A stretch of DNA of 64,000 bases from HLUCCA09 sp039822045 (GTDB taxonomy: Bacteria; Pseudomonadota; Alphaproteobacteria; Rhodobacterales; Rhodobacteraceae). The notes beneath the pieces are model-generated. The model was not told the origin of the DNA and did no database searches. It saw nothing but the letters and a program-made list of their open reading frames with translations. How positions within the stretch are numbered: the first letter of the stretch is position 1; each line of letters begins with the position of its first letter. Shown here piece after piece: positions 52,741 to 62,009 of the stretch. The stretch spans positions 1 to 64,000 of the forward strand of contig JBCBMY010000024.1 in the NCBI GenBank assembly GCA_039822045.1. Reading direction: 5' to 3'. Position numbers and translations under genes: made by a program.

Positions 52741-53826
52741 ATGAGTGTTGCCATGAATATGAATGTTTCGCCCCTGACTGGGACTACTACCGAGGCGGAC
52801 ACCTCGGGGCCCCTCAACCTGTCGGTCGTCGTGGCCGTCGACGGCGCTCCGGACCTGCGCGCGACGCTGGAAATGTATCGCCCTGCGCTTGACGCATTGC
52901 AGCGGCCTTACGAGGTCATCTGTGCGATCGACGGTCAGCAGGACGAGGTTCTGTCCGATATGCTTGGTCTGGCGAGCACTTGGCCGCAGCTCTTGGTCCT
53001 GGGCCTGCGTCCCTGGGCCGACGAGGATGCTGCGCTGCAGGCAATCGTCAAGCGCGCCCGCGGGGCGCACCTCTTGACCCTGGCGGGGTGGCCGGAAATC
53101 GCGCCCGCCGGCATCTCCGACCTGCTCAAACAGCTTGAGACAGTGGATATGGCCGTGGCAGTGCGCGAGGGGCGGCAGGAGACGGGCCGAGAGCGGGTTC
53201 TGCAGGGCACACTCCGCACGCTCTTCGGGCGTTCTTGGACGGATCTCTTCTGCCGTACGCGGGCGGCGAAGCGGACGGCGATGGAGGAAGCCAGTGCCTT
53301 TGGGGTGCGCCAGCATTTCCTGCCCACGATCAGCGCCGAACTGGGCCGAACTGTGACTGAAGTTCCGGTCGCCGCAGCGCCCGCCGATGCCGAGGGCAAG
53401 GCCACCTTCGTTTTCAAGCCACTGGGGCATATCCGGGCGCTGTTCGACGCACTAATGCTCTATGTCGTACTGAAGTTCTTGCGCCGCCCCCTGCGCTTCT
53501 TCGGCGCCGTCGGCCTTCCGATCTTTCTGCTCGGGGCAATCATCACCTTCACCTATCTAAGCATGCGCATATTCGGAGGGATAGCACTTGGGGACCGGCC
53601 TGGGCTGATCTTCGGCGTGCTCATGGTCGTGCTTGGCCTACAGGTGATCGCGATGGGTCTGATCGGAGAAATTATCATCTTTGCCAACAGCCGTCAGATG
53701 AAGCAATATACGGTGAAGTCAGTCCTGCGGGGTCCGCTGGCGCCTCAGGGTGCGGCCCCGAATGTGGGGGACACCGCGCGAGCCGACCCGGAGCCGAACA
53801 GTGGTACTCCCGACGCAGCGCCATAA
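52741..53826 (+). CDS. Degenerate GT2-like membrane protein
   Basis: A 361-residue protein with the fold of the preceding GT2 enzyme but altered catalytic motifs. The first strand LSVVVAVDGAPDL and VICAIDGQQDE match GT2 positions, but where an active enzyme has MDADLQ or MDGDLQ this protein has TLAGWPEIAP. The two C-terminal membrane helices (AVGLPIFLLGAIITFTYLS, and FGVLMVVLGLQVIAMGLIGEI) are kept and typical of the family. Three bases separate it from the active gene. It may be an inactive partner that forms a complex with the active enzyme, or use different residues. Confidence 0.7.
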   Translation: MSVAMNMNVSPLTGTTTEADTSGPLNLSVVVAVDGAPDLRATLEMYRPALDALQRPYEVICAIDGQQDEVLSDMLGLASTWPQLLVLGLRPWADEDAALQAIVKRARGAHLLTLAGWPEIAPAGISDLLKQLETVDMAVAVREGRQETGRERVLQGTLRTLFGRSWTDLFCRTRAAKRTAMEEASAFGVRQHFLPTISAELGRTVTEVPVAAAPADAEGKATFVFKPLGHIRALFDALMLYVVLKFLRRPLRFFGAVGLPIFLLGAIITFTYLSMRIFGGIALGDRPGLIFGVLMVVLGLQVIAMGLIGEIIIFANSRQMKQYTVKSVLRGPLAPQGAAPNVGDTARADPEPNSGTPDAAP

Positions 53827-53998
53827 TTCGACCCGCCTTGTATGATCTGAAGGCGTCTGGCTGCGTGCAGTCGGCCCGCCCCAGAGCTGCAGATTGGGTA
53901 ACGCGCTCGTCTATGGTAGTACGCTGGCGGATATCCCAGAGTGCCAGTTGGGCACACCGGGAACGACGTTTATACCCTGACGCTACGAAGAGAGTTTG

Positions 53999-56311
53999 AT
54001 GAACGAAGCAGCAGGCCATGGATTCATCTCTCGCCGCGATCTCGACCGAGGCGCGGTGTCGGCATCTGCGCCCAGTAACGACTTCGTGCTCAATCTCTCC
54101 GAGATCGCCCGATTGTTGCGCCAGGGCGTGTGGGTCATCGGCACCTCCACGTTTCTCGGCGGTCTGATTTCGGCCTATTTGGTTCTGCAGATTACACCCA
54201 CCTATACTGCCACGTCGCAGATTCTACTCGGGCAACAAAGCCTCGCCGACGACGCTCTCGGGAGCCTGTTCCAAGGCCTAGAACTCGACAACCAGGAGAT
54301 CGCCGGCCAGATCGCAATCATGCGCTCAGGCCCAATCCTGACGCGGGTTTCGGAGACGCTGGGGCTCGATCAACTGCCAGAGTTCAATGCCGCACTTCTC
54401 CCCGAGGAGCCACCGCCAGGACCGATTGCACAAGCCATCGCTGAGGCGGAAGAGCTCGTAAAATCGCTGCTCGGCGCAGGGGAGGCCAATGCGCCCGCTA
54501 CGTCTTCGGACAGCGCTGCGAATGCGACCACCTCTGAAAATCCGCTATTTGCCGCGTCCCAGGCCGAAAAGGCCCGGTTGCGCGACCAGGAAGATTACGT
54601 ATCTCAGCTCTCACAGGGCCTGCGCATTCGCCAGCAAGGCAGCTCCGCCCTTGTTAATATCAGCTTCGCGTCACCTGACCGGATCACTGCAGCGGCGGTG
54701 GTCAACACGGTGGCCGACCAGTACATCGACTTCCAACTCGAAGAGAAATTCGACTCCACTCGTCGCGTGACTGACGGGTTGAACGAGCGGATCACTGATT
54801 TGGAGCTGCGCCTCGAAGCCGCCGAAAGGGCGGTGCTGGAGTTCCGCGACCAAATGCTGGGCACTGAAAGCGGCGGATCGGAGCGCCTCGAACAGCAGAT
54901 CCGCGAACTTTCAAGCCGACTTGTCGAGGTCAGCGCACAGCGCGCCGAACTCGATGCCGAACTGCGCGAGATTGGCATTCTGATCGAAAGCCAGGGTACG
55001 TTGGCGGTGGCCGGCGTGCTTGACTCCGCCTTAATCCAGCAACTCCAGAGCGAACGAGCAGAGCTACAGCTGCGTGAGGCGCAACTCCGAAGCCGGTTCG
55101 GCGACGAGACCAGCCGGCTGGCCGACATGGAAGCGAGCATTGCGCGCACCGAGAGGGCCCTGAGCCAAGAAGTCGAGCGTCTACGTGGGGAGATGGCCGG
55201 CCAAGCCGCAGTCGCGGCGGCCCGGGAGACCTCAATTGGCGATCAACTGCGCGAGTTGGAGCGACGCTACTTGACGCTGTCGCAGCAATTGATCCGCCTC
55301 GCTCAGCTCGAGCGTGAAGCCGAGGCCAGCCGCTTGGTCTATGAGACCTTCCTGACGACCTTCACGCAGACGAGCGAAGTAGTCGGCCTCCAAGAGGCCG
55401 ATGTCCGCGTCGTCTCCTATGCCAAGCCGCCACCCGCACCCTCGGCGCCCAACAAGAAGGTGTCCGTAGCACTCGGGCTGGTCGCAGGTTTATTCGCCGG
55501 GATCGGCCTGGTGTTTCTGCGCGCGCTCACTGACTCGTCGATCGACAGCGTGGCTAAGCTGCGCCGCATCCTCGGGGGCGTGCCAGTTGTGTCTGCAATC
55601 CCCCGCGTTCGGCGCCGGTGGCTCCGACGGCAGGATCCGATCAAGGCGATAGGTAAACCCTCAAGCGAGCCTGTTGCGGAGGCCATCCGCAAGCTGCGCA
55701 ATACGCTCCTGCTAAGGCGGGATACACCAGGCTGGAAAGTAGCGGTTGTGTCCGCAGAACCTGCGGAAGGCAAGACGACCACGTGCTTGATGCTCGCGCG
55801 CGCAGCGGCACAGGCCGGCAAGCATTGCGTTGTGGTCGAAACCGACCTGCGGCGTAGTTCCATGGCCCGGGTTCTGGGCAAATCGACCCGACCCGACCTC
55901 GTCGATGTGCTGGCGGGAAAAGTCGGGCTCTACGACGCGCTTGTGCAGGACAAAACAACAGGAGCGTGGATTCTGCTTGCGCAACCTGAGGTACAAGATC
56001 CCGCGGCGGTGCTCTGGTCGGAACGCATGTCGGCGCTCGTCGCCAAGCTCGAGACGGAGTTCGACCTCATCATCTTCGACACGCCTCCGCTTCTGCGGGT
56101 CTCAGACGCGCTGCCGATCCTGCGGCACGCCGACGACACCATTATGGTGGTCCGCTGGAAACGCAGCCAAAGCCAGAAGATGCGCGAAAGCCTCGACCTC
56201 CTGCAACAGGCTGGGGTTTCACTAACCTGCGCAGTGATGACGATGACCCCCAGGGAGCGAATGCTCAGTTCCTACGGCCGCTACAGCTATGGCGGGCCCG
56301 TCAAAACCTAG
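53999..56311 (+). CDS. Polysaccharide co-polymerase with BY-kinase domain (Wzc-like)
   Basis: About 770 residues from the ATG at 53999; a TTG three bases upstream is alternative. It has a Wzz-type N-terminal region: a membrane helix (about residues 38-60), long periplasmic coiled coils (about 235-440), and a second membrane helix near 490 (KKVSVALGLVAGLFAGIGLVF). The cytoplasmic BY-kinase has Walker A VVSAEPAEGKTTT (about 583), A' HCVVVETDLRRSS, and B LIIFDTPPLL. The C-terminal tail holds three tyrosines (SSYGRYSYGG), a short version of the usual cluster. It controls chain length and export with the ExoF-like protein. Its stop overlaps the convergent GT2 gene by four bases. Confidence 0.88.
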   Translation: MNEAAGHGFISRRDLDRGAVSASAPSNDFVLNLSEIARLLRQGVWVIGTSTFLGGLISAYLVLQITPTYTATSQILLGQQSLADDALGSLFQGLELDNQEIAGQIAIMRSGPILTRVSETLGLDQLPEFNAALLPEEPPPGPIAQAIAEAEELVKSLLGAGEANAPATSSDSAANATTSENPLFAASQAEKARLRDQEDYVSQLSQGLRIRQQGSSALVNISFASPDRITAAAVVNTVADQYIDFQLEEKFDSTRRVTDGLNERITDLELRLEAAERAVLEFRDQMLGTESGGSERLEQQIRELSSRLVEVSAQRAELDAELREIGILIESQGTLAVAGVLDSALIQQLQSERAELQLREAQLRSRFGDETSRLADMEASIARTERALSQEVERLRGEMAGQAAVAAARETSIGDQLRELERRYLTLSQQLIRLAQLEREAEASRLVYETFLTTFTQTSEVVGLQEADVRVVSYAKPPPAPSAPNKKVSVALGLVAGLFAGIGLVFLRALTDSSIDSVAKLRRILGGVPVVSAIPRVRRRWLRRQDPIKAIGKPSSEPVAEAIRKLRNTLLLRRDTPGWKVAVVSAEPAEGKTTTCLMLARAAAQAGKHCVVVETDLRRSSMARVLGKSTRPDLVDVLAGKVGLYDALVQDKTTGAWILLAQPEVQDPAAVLWSERMSALVAKLETEFDLIIFDTPPLLRVSDALPILRHADDTIMVVRWKRSQSQKMRESLDLLQQAGVSLTCAVMTMTPRERMLSSYGRYSYGGPVKT

Positions 56312-57201
56312 CCATAGTGCTCGGCCTGCCGCAGCGAGAGGCAGCCGGCGCAAACCCCCACATGAAGCGCCCCACGCAGCGCCCAGAAGTTGCGGCGCGC
56401 TTGCAGCGGCAAGTACGCCAGGACGGCTAGCCCGCAGATCCCAGCCTTGGCCAACGCGCTGAGCCCGAGCGTCAATCGAGCGGCTGGGGTTGTGGCGGCG
56501 GCGGCATAGCTCTGCCCCATGCGGAATTTCCGGTCACGCAGCCAGCGGAAGCTCAGACGGCTCTCGGCCACGGGTTCGGTTACGATCGCGGTGTCGCAAA
56601 TCTCGAACTGCGCGCCGAGGCGGCCGAGGCGAAAGAAGAACTCGGTGTCTTCGCCACCCGACCGGCCGCGGTCGAGGGCGAACCGCTCGTACTGCCAGGG
56701 GGTGCCGGCCCACCGCAAGAAGGCGTTGCAGGTGTGCCCCGTCTCGACTCGGTCGCCACGCCGTTCGGGAATGTTGGAATGATAATCCCGCCCGCGCATC
56801 CAGGTCGGGGCGTCGGACCCGTATTCGGCCAGGGCCGGCCCAAAGAGCCCATCGGCGCCGGTCTGAGCCGCCCGGGCGTACAGTTCGGTGAGCCAAGCGG
56901 GATCGGCGAACTCGTCGTCGTCGAGAAAAGCGACCCATGCGGCTGTGGCGGCATCGAGGCAGGCATTGCGCGCAATCGAGATGTTGCGCGCCGGCGCATG
57001 CAGATAGAGAAGCGGAAACGACAGCGTCGCGGCGGCCTCCGTCACCCGGGCCTCCGCGCTCGGTGTGTCGTCGTTGTCCGACACAATCACCCGCACCGCG
57101 ACGCCTTCGGGGATCGTCAGCGCACCGAGCGAGGCCAGCGTTCGCGCGACTTCTGGACGGCGGAAGGTGCAAAGCAAGATGTCGATGCGAGTCGCAGTCA
57201 T
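56308..57201 (-). CDS. Glycosyltransferase family 2 (ExoM-like)
   Basis: A 297-residue GT2 enzyme: RIDILLCTFRRPEVARTL at the start, VRVIVSDNDDTP, RNISIARNACLD, and VAFLDDDEFADPAWL with the catalytic Asp motif. GGEDTEFFFRL is the acceptor base region. This layout with CTFRRP and DNDDTP is that of ExoM-type succinoglycan glucosyltransferases. The C-terminal part (about residue 230-290) is hydrophobic and may contact the membrane. It overlaps the upstream GT2 gene by four bases. Confidence 0.85.
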   Translation of the reverse strand: MTATRIDILLCTFRRPEVARTLASLGALTIPEGVAVRVIVSDNDDTPSAEARVTEAAATLSFPLLYLHAPARNISIARNACLDAATAAWVAFLDDDEFADPAWLTELYARAAQTGADGLFGPALAEYGSDAPTWMRGRDYHSNIPERRGDRVETGHTCNAFLRWAGTPWQYERFALDRGRSGGEDTEFFFRLGRLGAQFEICDTAIVTEPVAESRLSFRWLRDRKFRMGQSYAAAATTPAARLTLGLSALAKAGICGLAVLAYLPLQARRNFWALRGALHVGVCAGCLSLRQAEHYG

Positions 57202-58274
57202 CCCCCTACGCCCCGCAGACTCTGCCGTAGAAAGCCGGCGCCCCAGGCCATGTGCATGATCAGCAGGGCCGACCCCGCCCAGAGCCCGCAGACCGATCCG
57301 AGGCGCACCGCACCCACCAGCGACACGAGCGCCAGCACCGCCAGATAGACCGCGGGCAGCAGCAGCGTCACCGGGAACAGCGGCGCCAGCAGAAGGGCGA
57401 GGGCCTGCGCCAAGAGGTTGACCACAGGGATCAGCTGGCGAAGGCGCGGCCGGAGACGGTGTTTGCGCACCGTCCGCGCTCGTCCCTGGCCGTAGTTCCA
57501 GTATTGCCGTGCGAGTGCGCGAGGCCCGCGCCGCATGCGATAGTCGAGCCGGATCCCGGCGTCTAGCCAGATCTGGCCGCCGGCGAGGCCCAGTCGATGG
57601 TCGAACTCGGCATCTTCGTTGTGGGAGAAGCTTTCATCATAACCGCGGATCTTGTTGTACCAGTCCAGCCGGAAGCCGGCATGGTGCCCGTGATCAACCC
57701 AGCCGCTACGCGTGCCACCACGATGGGCCGATCCGCCTGAGCCCAGGGGCGTGTCGACGACCCAGGCGGCTGCGGACGAAAAACACCCTTGCCCGCGGGC
57801 ATCCATCGGCGTGACCAGGGAGGCGGCCTCCGGACGGGCCAGTAACTCCCGCGCGACGGCACGGACATAGCCCACAGGATAGGTGGCATGGGCGTCACAT
57901 CGCACCAACACGCGCGCCGTGTCTGCCGCGACGGCGGCCACGGCGTTTAGTGCGGCCGACTGCAAGCGTTTTGGGTTCTCGCGAAGCCTTAGGCTGGGAT
58001 ACTCGCCCTGTAGCGCACGCACAATCTCGCACGTGGCGTCCGTGCTGCCACCGTCGGCGACCACGACGGGAACGTCCATCATCCAGGGATCGGCGAAGAG
58101 CGAGGCTAAGCAGTCGCGGATATTGTTGGCCTCGTTGAGCGCAGGGACCGCCACCAGCACGGCCGCCGGGTCCGGGTCGGTGGCGCTGGGGTCGATCGGC
58201 TGCACAGAGGCGGCATCGGCTCGCCCTAACCCCCCGGAAGCGGACGTTGCACTCTGGCCTGCGGTCTCGGTCAC
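57198..58274 (-). CDS. Glycosyltransferase family 2 (ExoA-like)
   Basis: About 358 residues from the GTG at 58274, which follows GGAGAAAG. A frame open to 58385 is rejected because a strong terminator for the upstream gene lies inside it. Motifs: VLVAVPALNEANNIRDCLASL, VVVADGGSTDATCEIV, NPKRLQSAALNAV, VRCDAHATYP, and DEDAEF-like HNEDAEFDHRL. Three to four hydrophobic helices close the C-terminus. The GGSTD, PK-x-QSAALN and RCDAH combination is characteristic of ExoA, which adds the second glucosyl residue of succinoglycan from UDP-glucose. Confidence 0.85.
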   Translation of the reverse strand: MTETAGQSATSASGGLGRADAASVQPIDPSATDPDPAAVLVAVPALNEANNIRDCLASLFADPWMMDVPVVVADGGSTDATCEIVRALQGEYPSLRLRENPKRLQSAALNAVAAVAADTARVLVRCDAHATYPVGYVRAVARELLARPEAASLVTPMDARGQGCFSSAAAWVVDTPLGSGGSAHRGGTRSGWVDHGHHAGFRLDWYNKIRGYDESFSHNEDAEFDHRLGLAGGQIWLDAGIRLDYRMRRGPRALARQYWNYGQGRARTVRKHRLRPRLRQLIPVVNLLAQALALLLAPLFPVTLLLPAVYLAVLALVSLVGAVRLGSVCGLWAGSALLIMHMAWGAGFLRQSLRGVGG

Positions 58275-58359
58275 GGGTCTTTCTCCATACCGGAGGCACC
58301 AGAAATCGCCGGACGGGTCACGAACCGCCCGAATGACCTGTTCATCCCATCCGACCGCA

Positions 58360-58395
58360 ACAAAAACAAGCGGCGGTGAGGGCACCGCCGCTTGT
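58360..58395 (-). terminator. Intrinsic terminator of the G8-RTX gene
   Basis: On the minus strand a perfect 13-base stem (arms 58383-58395 and 58366-58378) with a four-base loop is followed directly by TTTTTG. It lies 33-62 bases downstream of the RTX stop codon and is the clearest intrinsic terminator of the window. Confidence 0.88.
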
Positions 58396-58411
58396 ATCTT
58401 GTGTCACATTC

Positions 58412-58434
58412 GTTCTGGTCGGCCCGATCAGAAC
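58412..58434 (-). terminator. Hairpin overlapping the RTX stop codon
   Basis: Arms of 11 bases (58412-58422 and 58424-58434) with one mismatch around one base, overlapping the stop codon. It may add to the terminator downstream or protect the message. Confidence 0.4.
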
Positions 58435-61400
58435 AGAATCGAGTCGCTCTCCATGAGGCCGGAGACCGTCAAGCTGTTTGTGTCGGAGAAAACTGCGATG
58501 TGCTCGAAGCTGTCGCCCCCGCCATCGACATCGACGTAGAGGTTCGCTTTTTTGCCCGTTGCAGTAATCCGTAGATAGTCTTCGAGAGGTCCGGCCATCT
58601 CTCCGAAGACACCGCTCAGATCCAGGACGTCGCCCTCGGCAATCGAAAAGTCCTGGATATTGTCACGGCCTGTGCCGATGTCCTCGGCATCGAAGACAAA
58701 GAAATCACTCCCCGACTTGCCGCGGAGCACGTCGGACCCGCCACCACCGATCAGGACGTCATCTCCAGCTTCACCAATAAGCGTGTCTTCCCCGGCGCGG
58801 CCAGCAATCACATCCGAACCTGATCCACCCACCAGCTTTTCATCTGCGCCGGTTCCCTGGATCGTTACATCGGCCTCCGAGTCTGGCGCCGGCGGAGCGC
58901 TAGACCCTCCGGACGTATCTTCTTCCCATTTGACTCCGAGCCGATCTTCTTCAAGGAGATCGGCAACGCTCAGACCCGCGCCACCTTTGATGATTGCAAT
59001 CGTCTCAAAGGTTCCGGGGTCCCCAGTCTCGCTGATCGTCAGAAGACCGTCCGCGCCCTGGGTCTCTATTTTAATGAGGTCGGTCAGGTCTTCGTCGGTC
59101 TCTAGGCGGAAGATCACGCCCTTGATTTGGATCGCATCAAGCTCCGGGAGTGAGAAGTCTTCAATCGTGTCGACATCTGGTGAGTCTGGACGCAAAACGA
59201 AGAGGTCAGCACCGTCTTCGCCGGTCAGAGTATCACTCCCCTTGCCTCCGACGAGCTTGTCGTCTCCGCCACCTCCGAAGAGCTGGTCTGCGTCACGGCC
59301 ACCACGGAGATTGTCGTCACCTTTTCCACCTTTGAGAATGTCTTCGCCCCATCCGCCGCGGAGCTTATCTCCGCCCTTTCCGCCACTGAGGGTGTCTTCG
59401 CCGTGTCCGCCGACCACTTCGTCTCTACCCACGCCACCAAACGCGAGGTCGGCGCCCGCTTTGCCCCACACGGAATCTTCACCTTCACCGCCGCGGGCTT
59501 CATCGTCGCCGTCCGCGCCGATCACCCTATCGTCGCCCTGCTTACCGAGGATCACGTCGTCATCGTTGGACCCAAAGAGGCGATCGTCGCCGCTGGTTCC
59601 CAAGATGGTCTGCCCTGGTTCGGTGGGGTCGGGGTCTACTGGATCATCTGGCTGCTCGGGCTCTTGCTCATCATCCTGCTGATTGCTGTTACCGTCGTCG
59701 TCCGGCGGATTCGAAGACCCGGAATTCGACCCAGTTGAAACTCCGAAATCGAAGTCGGGGTTGTTGGGCTCCGGCGGCTGCCAATTCGACGGCAGCTCGA
59801 AGGACTTCATATACTCATCACTATACCCCTCAAGCTCAATCTCGATGACCACAGGATGTTGAACACCGGTCAGCCGGTCCGTTATCCAGTTCACAACGGG
59901 AACCACCCAGCTCCCATCGTCCTTTTGCAGCGTGCCATGCAGTGCGAAAAATTCGGCGGTAGTAAACTCCTTGTTGAAGGTTCCGCCGCCATTCAGATTC
60001 GCTTGTACGCCCTCGAAGTCCTTGCTGGTCCCTTGTCCATTCGGTGGCTTCGCGATCACATACTCGTTGAAACGTCTGTCACCGACCGAGTCCGTGATCG
60101 TGCCTCGGATGTCGATACTGCTGCTGCCTGAAGTAATCCTCAAATCGGCATCTGAGGCCGGAGTGAACGTCACCGCGTCAAGCGGTGTTAGGTCTCGGCT
60201 GTCCACGATTTTTGGCATTGGGTTTTCATAGTTAATGCCGTGTTGCGACCGGAAGTAGCTGATCAACTCGTTGCGTAGGCCAGCATCGTCGACGTTCCTC
60301 ATGACGTCTTTGATGTCGAAGGTCGTCTCCACATCATGGAACGATGTATCGATCAGAACTACTTCGTGGTTTGCCCCTAAACTCAGGTAACCGGTATCGA
60401 AGTCATGCATTTCAACGTCATTGAAGACAACCGATGACGTCTTCCGTTCGATCCGGAAGCCGGTGCCATCGCCTTGCCAGACGGAGTCCATGAACTGATA
60501 GTTGGACGCGTAGTTGTCTAGAAAGACCCCGCTTCCACCGCCCCAGACGTCGAACTCGCGGAAAACGCTCATCGTGTCGGTATCGTCTGAATACTGGCGG
60601 TGAAATACCCTTAGGCCAACGCCAGAAGCGATCGACGTGTTGTTGTTGAACTCAACGATCGGCGGCTCCTCGTGATCGAGCGCCACGTCGAACGGCGACG
60701 GGTCGAACGGAACTTCATCCCGATCGAACATCTTCCGGTGTGCGCCATCAGTGGGTGCGCCAAACTCAAAGTCCTCACGGCCGGAGTAGTTCCATCCGAT
60801 CTTCGAGTTGGCCGCAATGTTGTCCTGCTGAACGATGACACGCGACTGGTTTTCGTACGCCGCACCCTCTGTTCCTATGCGGGGATGACCGTGATCGCCC
60901 TCAACGTCATTGTGTTCGACGGAGGTCACGAGGTTACCGATCCACATGCCGGTCTCATCACCGTCCTCGGAGACGATCCCCGATCCCACAGTGTCGTAAA
61001 CGATGTTGTGGTTGATCATCGCGTGGCTGGAATGTTGGACGATGCCCCAGCCGGGGCTGCCATGCACAGAATTGCCTTCGATCATCGAAGCCGGTCCGCC
61101 GTCGGTGCCGATTTCGTGCAGGTGCAGAGGATAGCGGCCCATGACGTTGGTGTCGCTGAAGGGCTCGCTTTCGTCGGTGCGACCGAGATCGCGGAACTCG
61201 GCGTAGCGCACACTGTTGATCGAGCCGTCCTCAGGATCGGGCATGCCATTGTGCAACATGACATGTCCACGGACCCCGTCAGGATTCTCCGAAGTCAGAA
61301 CGACATTCCGGGACAGGTTGCCGACGAACGTGTCGAAGTCGAAACCGTCCGGAGATTTGTGATCGTGATCCAGAGGCCGGTCGAATGAGATCGTGTCGCC

Positions 61401-62009
61401 GCTAATCGAGGTGATCGTGCGTTCTTCGTCTTGGCTTCCGTTCCCGTCGCGTTCAGTGCCAACGAAGAGCAATGTATCGCCAATTTCCCAGTTCGACAGG
61501 TCGCCGTCGACCTTCACAGAGGTTGCGCCCCGCGAGGCACCGTCCTCAAGCGTCAGGTAGCTCTCTTTCTCGGCGCCCTGGATGTCGACCTCGCCAAATG
61601 CGACGAGGCCGTGAGTGATTTGCGCGTCATCGGTGATCGGCGTGTCACGGAACACAATCTCGGCGTTGACGCCGGTCGGCATCGGATCCGCCATCGAACC
61701 AACTTCGATCGTCGATCCCATATCGGTCACGATCGTCTCGACCACCATCTTGGTGTCTTCGGTCTGGCTCCAGGTCAGTTCGCCGTCGACACGTACGACA
61801 TGCAGCGGCGTTTCGCTGTCCATGTCGTAGGTGACCGTCGTCCCGGCTGGAATGTAGACGTCGGCTTCAGAACCAGGAACCCTACCAGTGTCCCACGTGC
61901 CGGGATCCGACCAGGCGCCATCCTTGATCGCTATATGAGAAGCATCTTCGAGCTTGAGAATGCCGTCGACTGCCGCTGCATGTCCGGACATGCCATGATC
62001 GTTCATCAT
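58428..62009 (-). CDS. Very large secreted RTX protein with G8 domain and beta-helix (CEMIP/TMEM2-like N-half)
   Basis: A 1193-residue protein with ATG-ATG start at 62009. Residues about 20-140 match the G8 domain (WSDPGTWDTGRVPGSEADVYIPAG, then VRVDGELTW), named for eight conserved glycines and found in CEMIP, TMEM2 and fibrocystin. About 150-640 form a right-handed beta-helix, with GRYPLHLHEIG and NSVHGSPGWGIVQHSSHAMINHNIVYDT, segments also seen in those animal proteins, some of which cleave hyaluronan. A Pro/Asp/Gln-rich linker (about 755-800) leads to RTX repeats in two blocks (about 810-905 and 1060-1110), then a short hydrophobic end suited to type I secretion. It is likely a polysaccharide-binding or -cleaving matrix protein. 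Confidence 0.82.
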   Translation of the reverse strand: MMNDHGMSGHAAAVDGILKLEDASHIAIKDGAWSDPGTWDTGRVPGSEADVYIPAGTTVTYDMDSETPLHVVRVDGELTWSQTEDTKMVVETIVTDMGSTIEVGSMADPMPTGVNAEIVFRDTPITDDAQITHGLVAFGEVDIQGAEKESYLTLEDGASRGATSVKVDGDLSNWEIGDTLLFVGTERDGNGSQDEERTITSISGDTISFDRPLDHDHKSPDGFDFDTFVGNLSRNVVLTSENPDGVRGHVMLHNGMPDPEDGSINSVRYAEFRDLGRTDESEPFSDTNVMGRYPLHLHEIGTDGGPASMIEGNSVHGSPGWGIVQHSSHAMINHNIVYDTVGSGIVSEDGDETGMWIGNLVTSVEHNDVEGDHGHPRIGTEGAAYENQSRVIVQQDNIAANSKIGWNYSGREDFEFGAPTDGAHRKMFDRDEVPFDPSPFDVALDHEEPPIVEFNNNTSIASGVGLRVFHRQYSDDTDTMSVFREFDVWGGGSGVFLDNYASNYQFMDSVWQGDGTGFRIERKTSSVVFNDVEMHDFDTGYLSLGANHEVVLIDTSFHDVETTFDIKDVMRNVDDAGLRNELISYFRSQHGINYENPMPKIVDSRDLTPLDAVTFTPASDADLRITSGSSSIDIRGTITDSVGDRRFNEYVIAKPPNGQGTSKDFEGVQANLNGGGTFNKEFTTAEFFALHGTLQKDDGSWVVPVVNWITDRLTGVQHPVVIEIELEGYSDEYMKSFELPSNWQPPEPNNPDFDFGVSTGSNSGSSNPPDDDGNSNQQDDEQEPEQPDDPVDPDPTEPGQTILGTSGDDRLFGSNDDDVILGKQGDDRVIGADGDDEARGGEGEDSVWGKAGADLAFGGVGRDEVVGGHGEDTLSGGKGGDKLRGGWGEDILKGGKGDDNLRGGRDADQLFGGGGDDKLVGGKGSDTLTGEDGADLFVLRPDSPDVDTIEDFSLPELDAIQIKGVIFRLETDEDLTDLIKIETQGADGLLTISETGDPGTFETIAIIKGGAGLSVADLLEEDRLGVKWEEDTSGGSSAPPAPDSEADVTIQGTGADEKLVGGSGSDVIAGRAGEDTLIGEAGDDVLIGGGGSDVLRGKSGSDFFVFDAEDIGTGRDNIQDFSIAEGDVLDLSGVFGEMAGPLEDYLRITATGKKANLYVDVDGGGDSFEHIAVFSDTNSLTVSGLMESDSILF

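Noticed and set aside
58275..58385. Upstream extension of the ExoA-like frame
   Set aside because: A perfect intrinsic terminator for the upstream RTX gene lies there, and the added residues do not resemble the family.
58660..59682. Long plus-strand frame (340 codons) opposite the RTX repeats
   Set aside because: It is Ser/Pro-rich mirror coding of the minus-strand RTX repeats, which keep the opposite frame free of stops. Similar mirror frames occur at 441-779 and 26705-26944.
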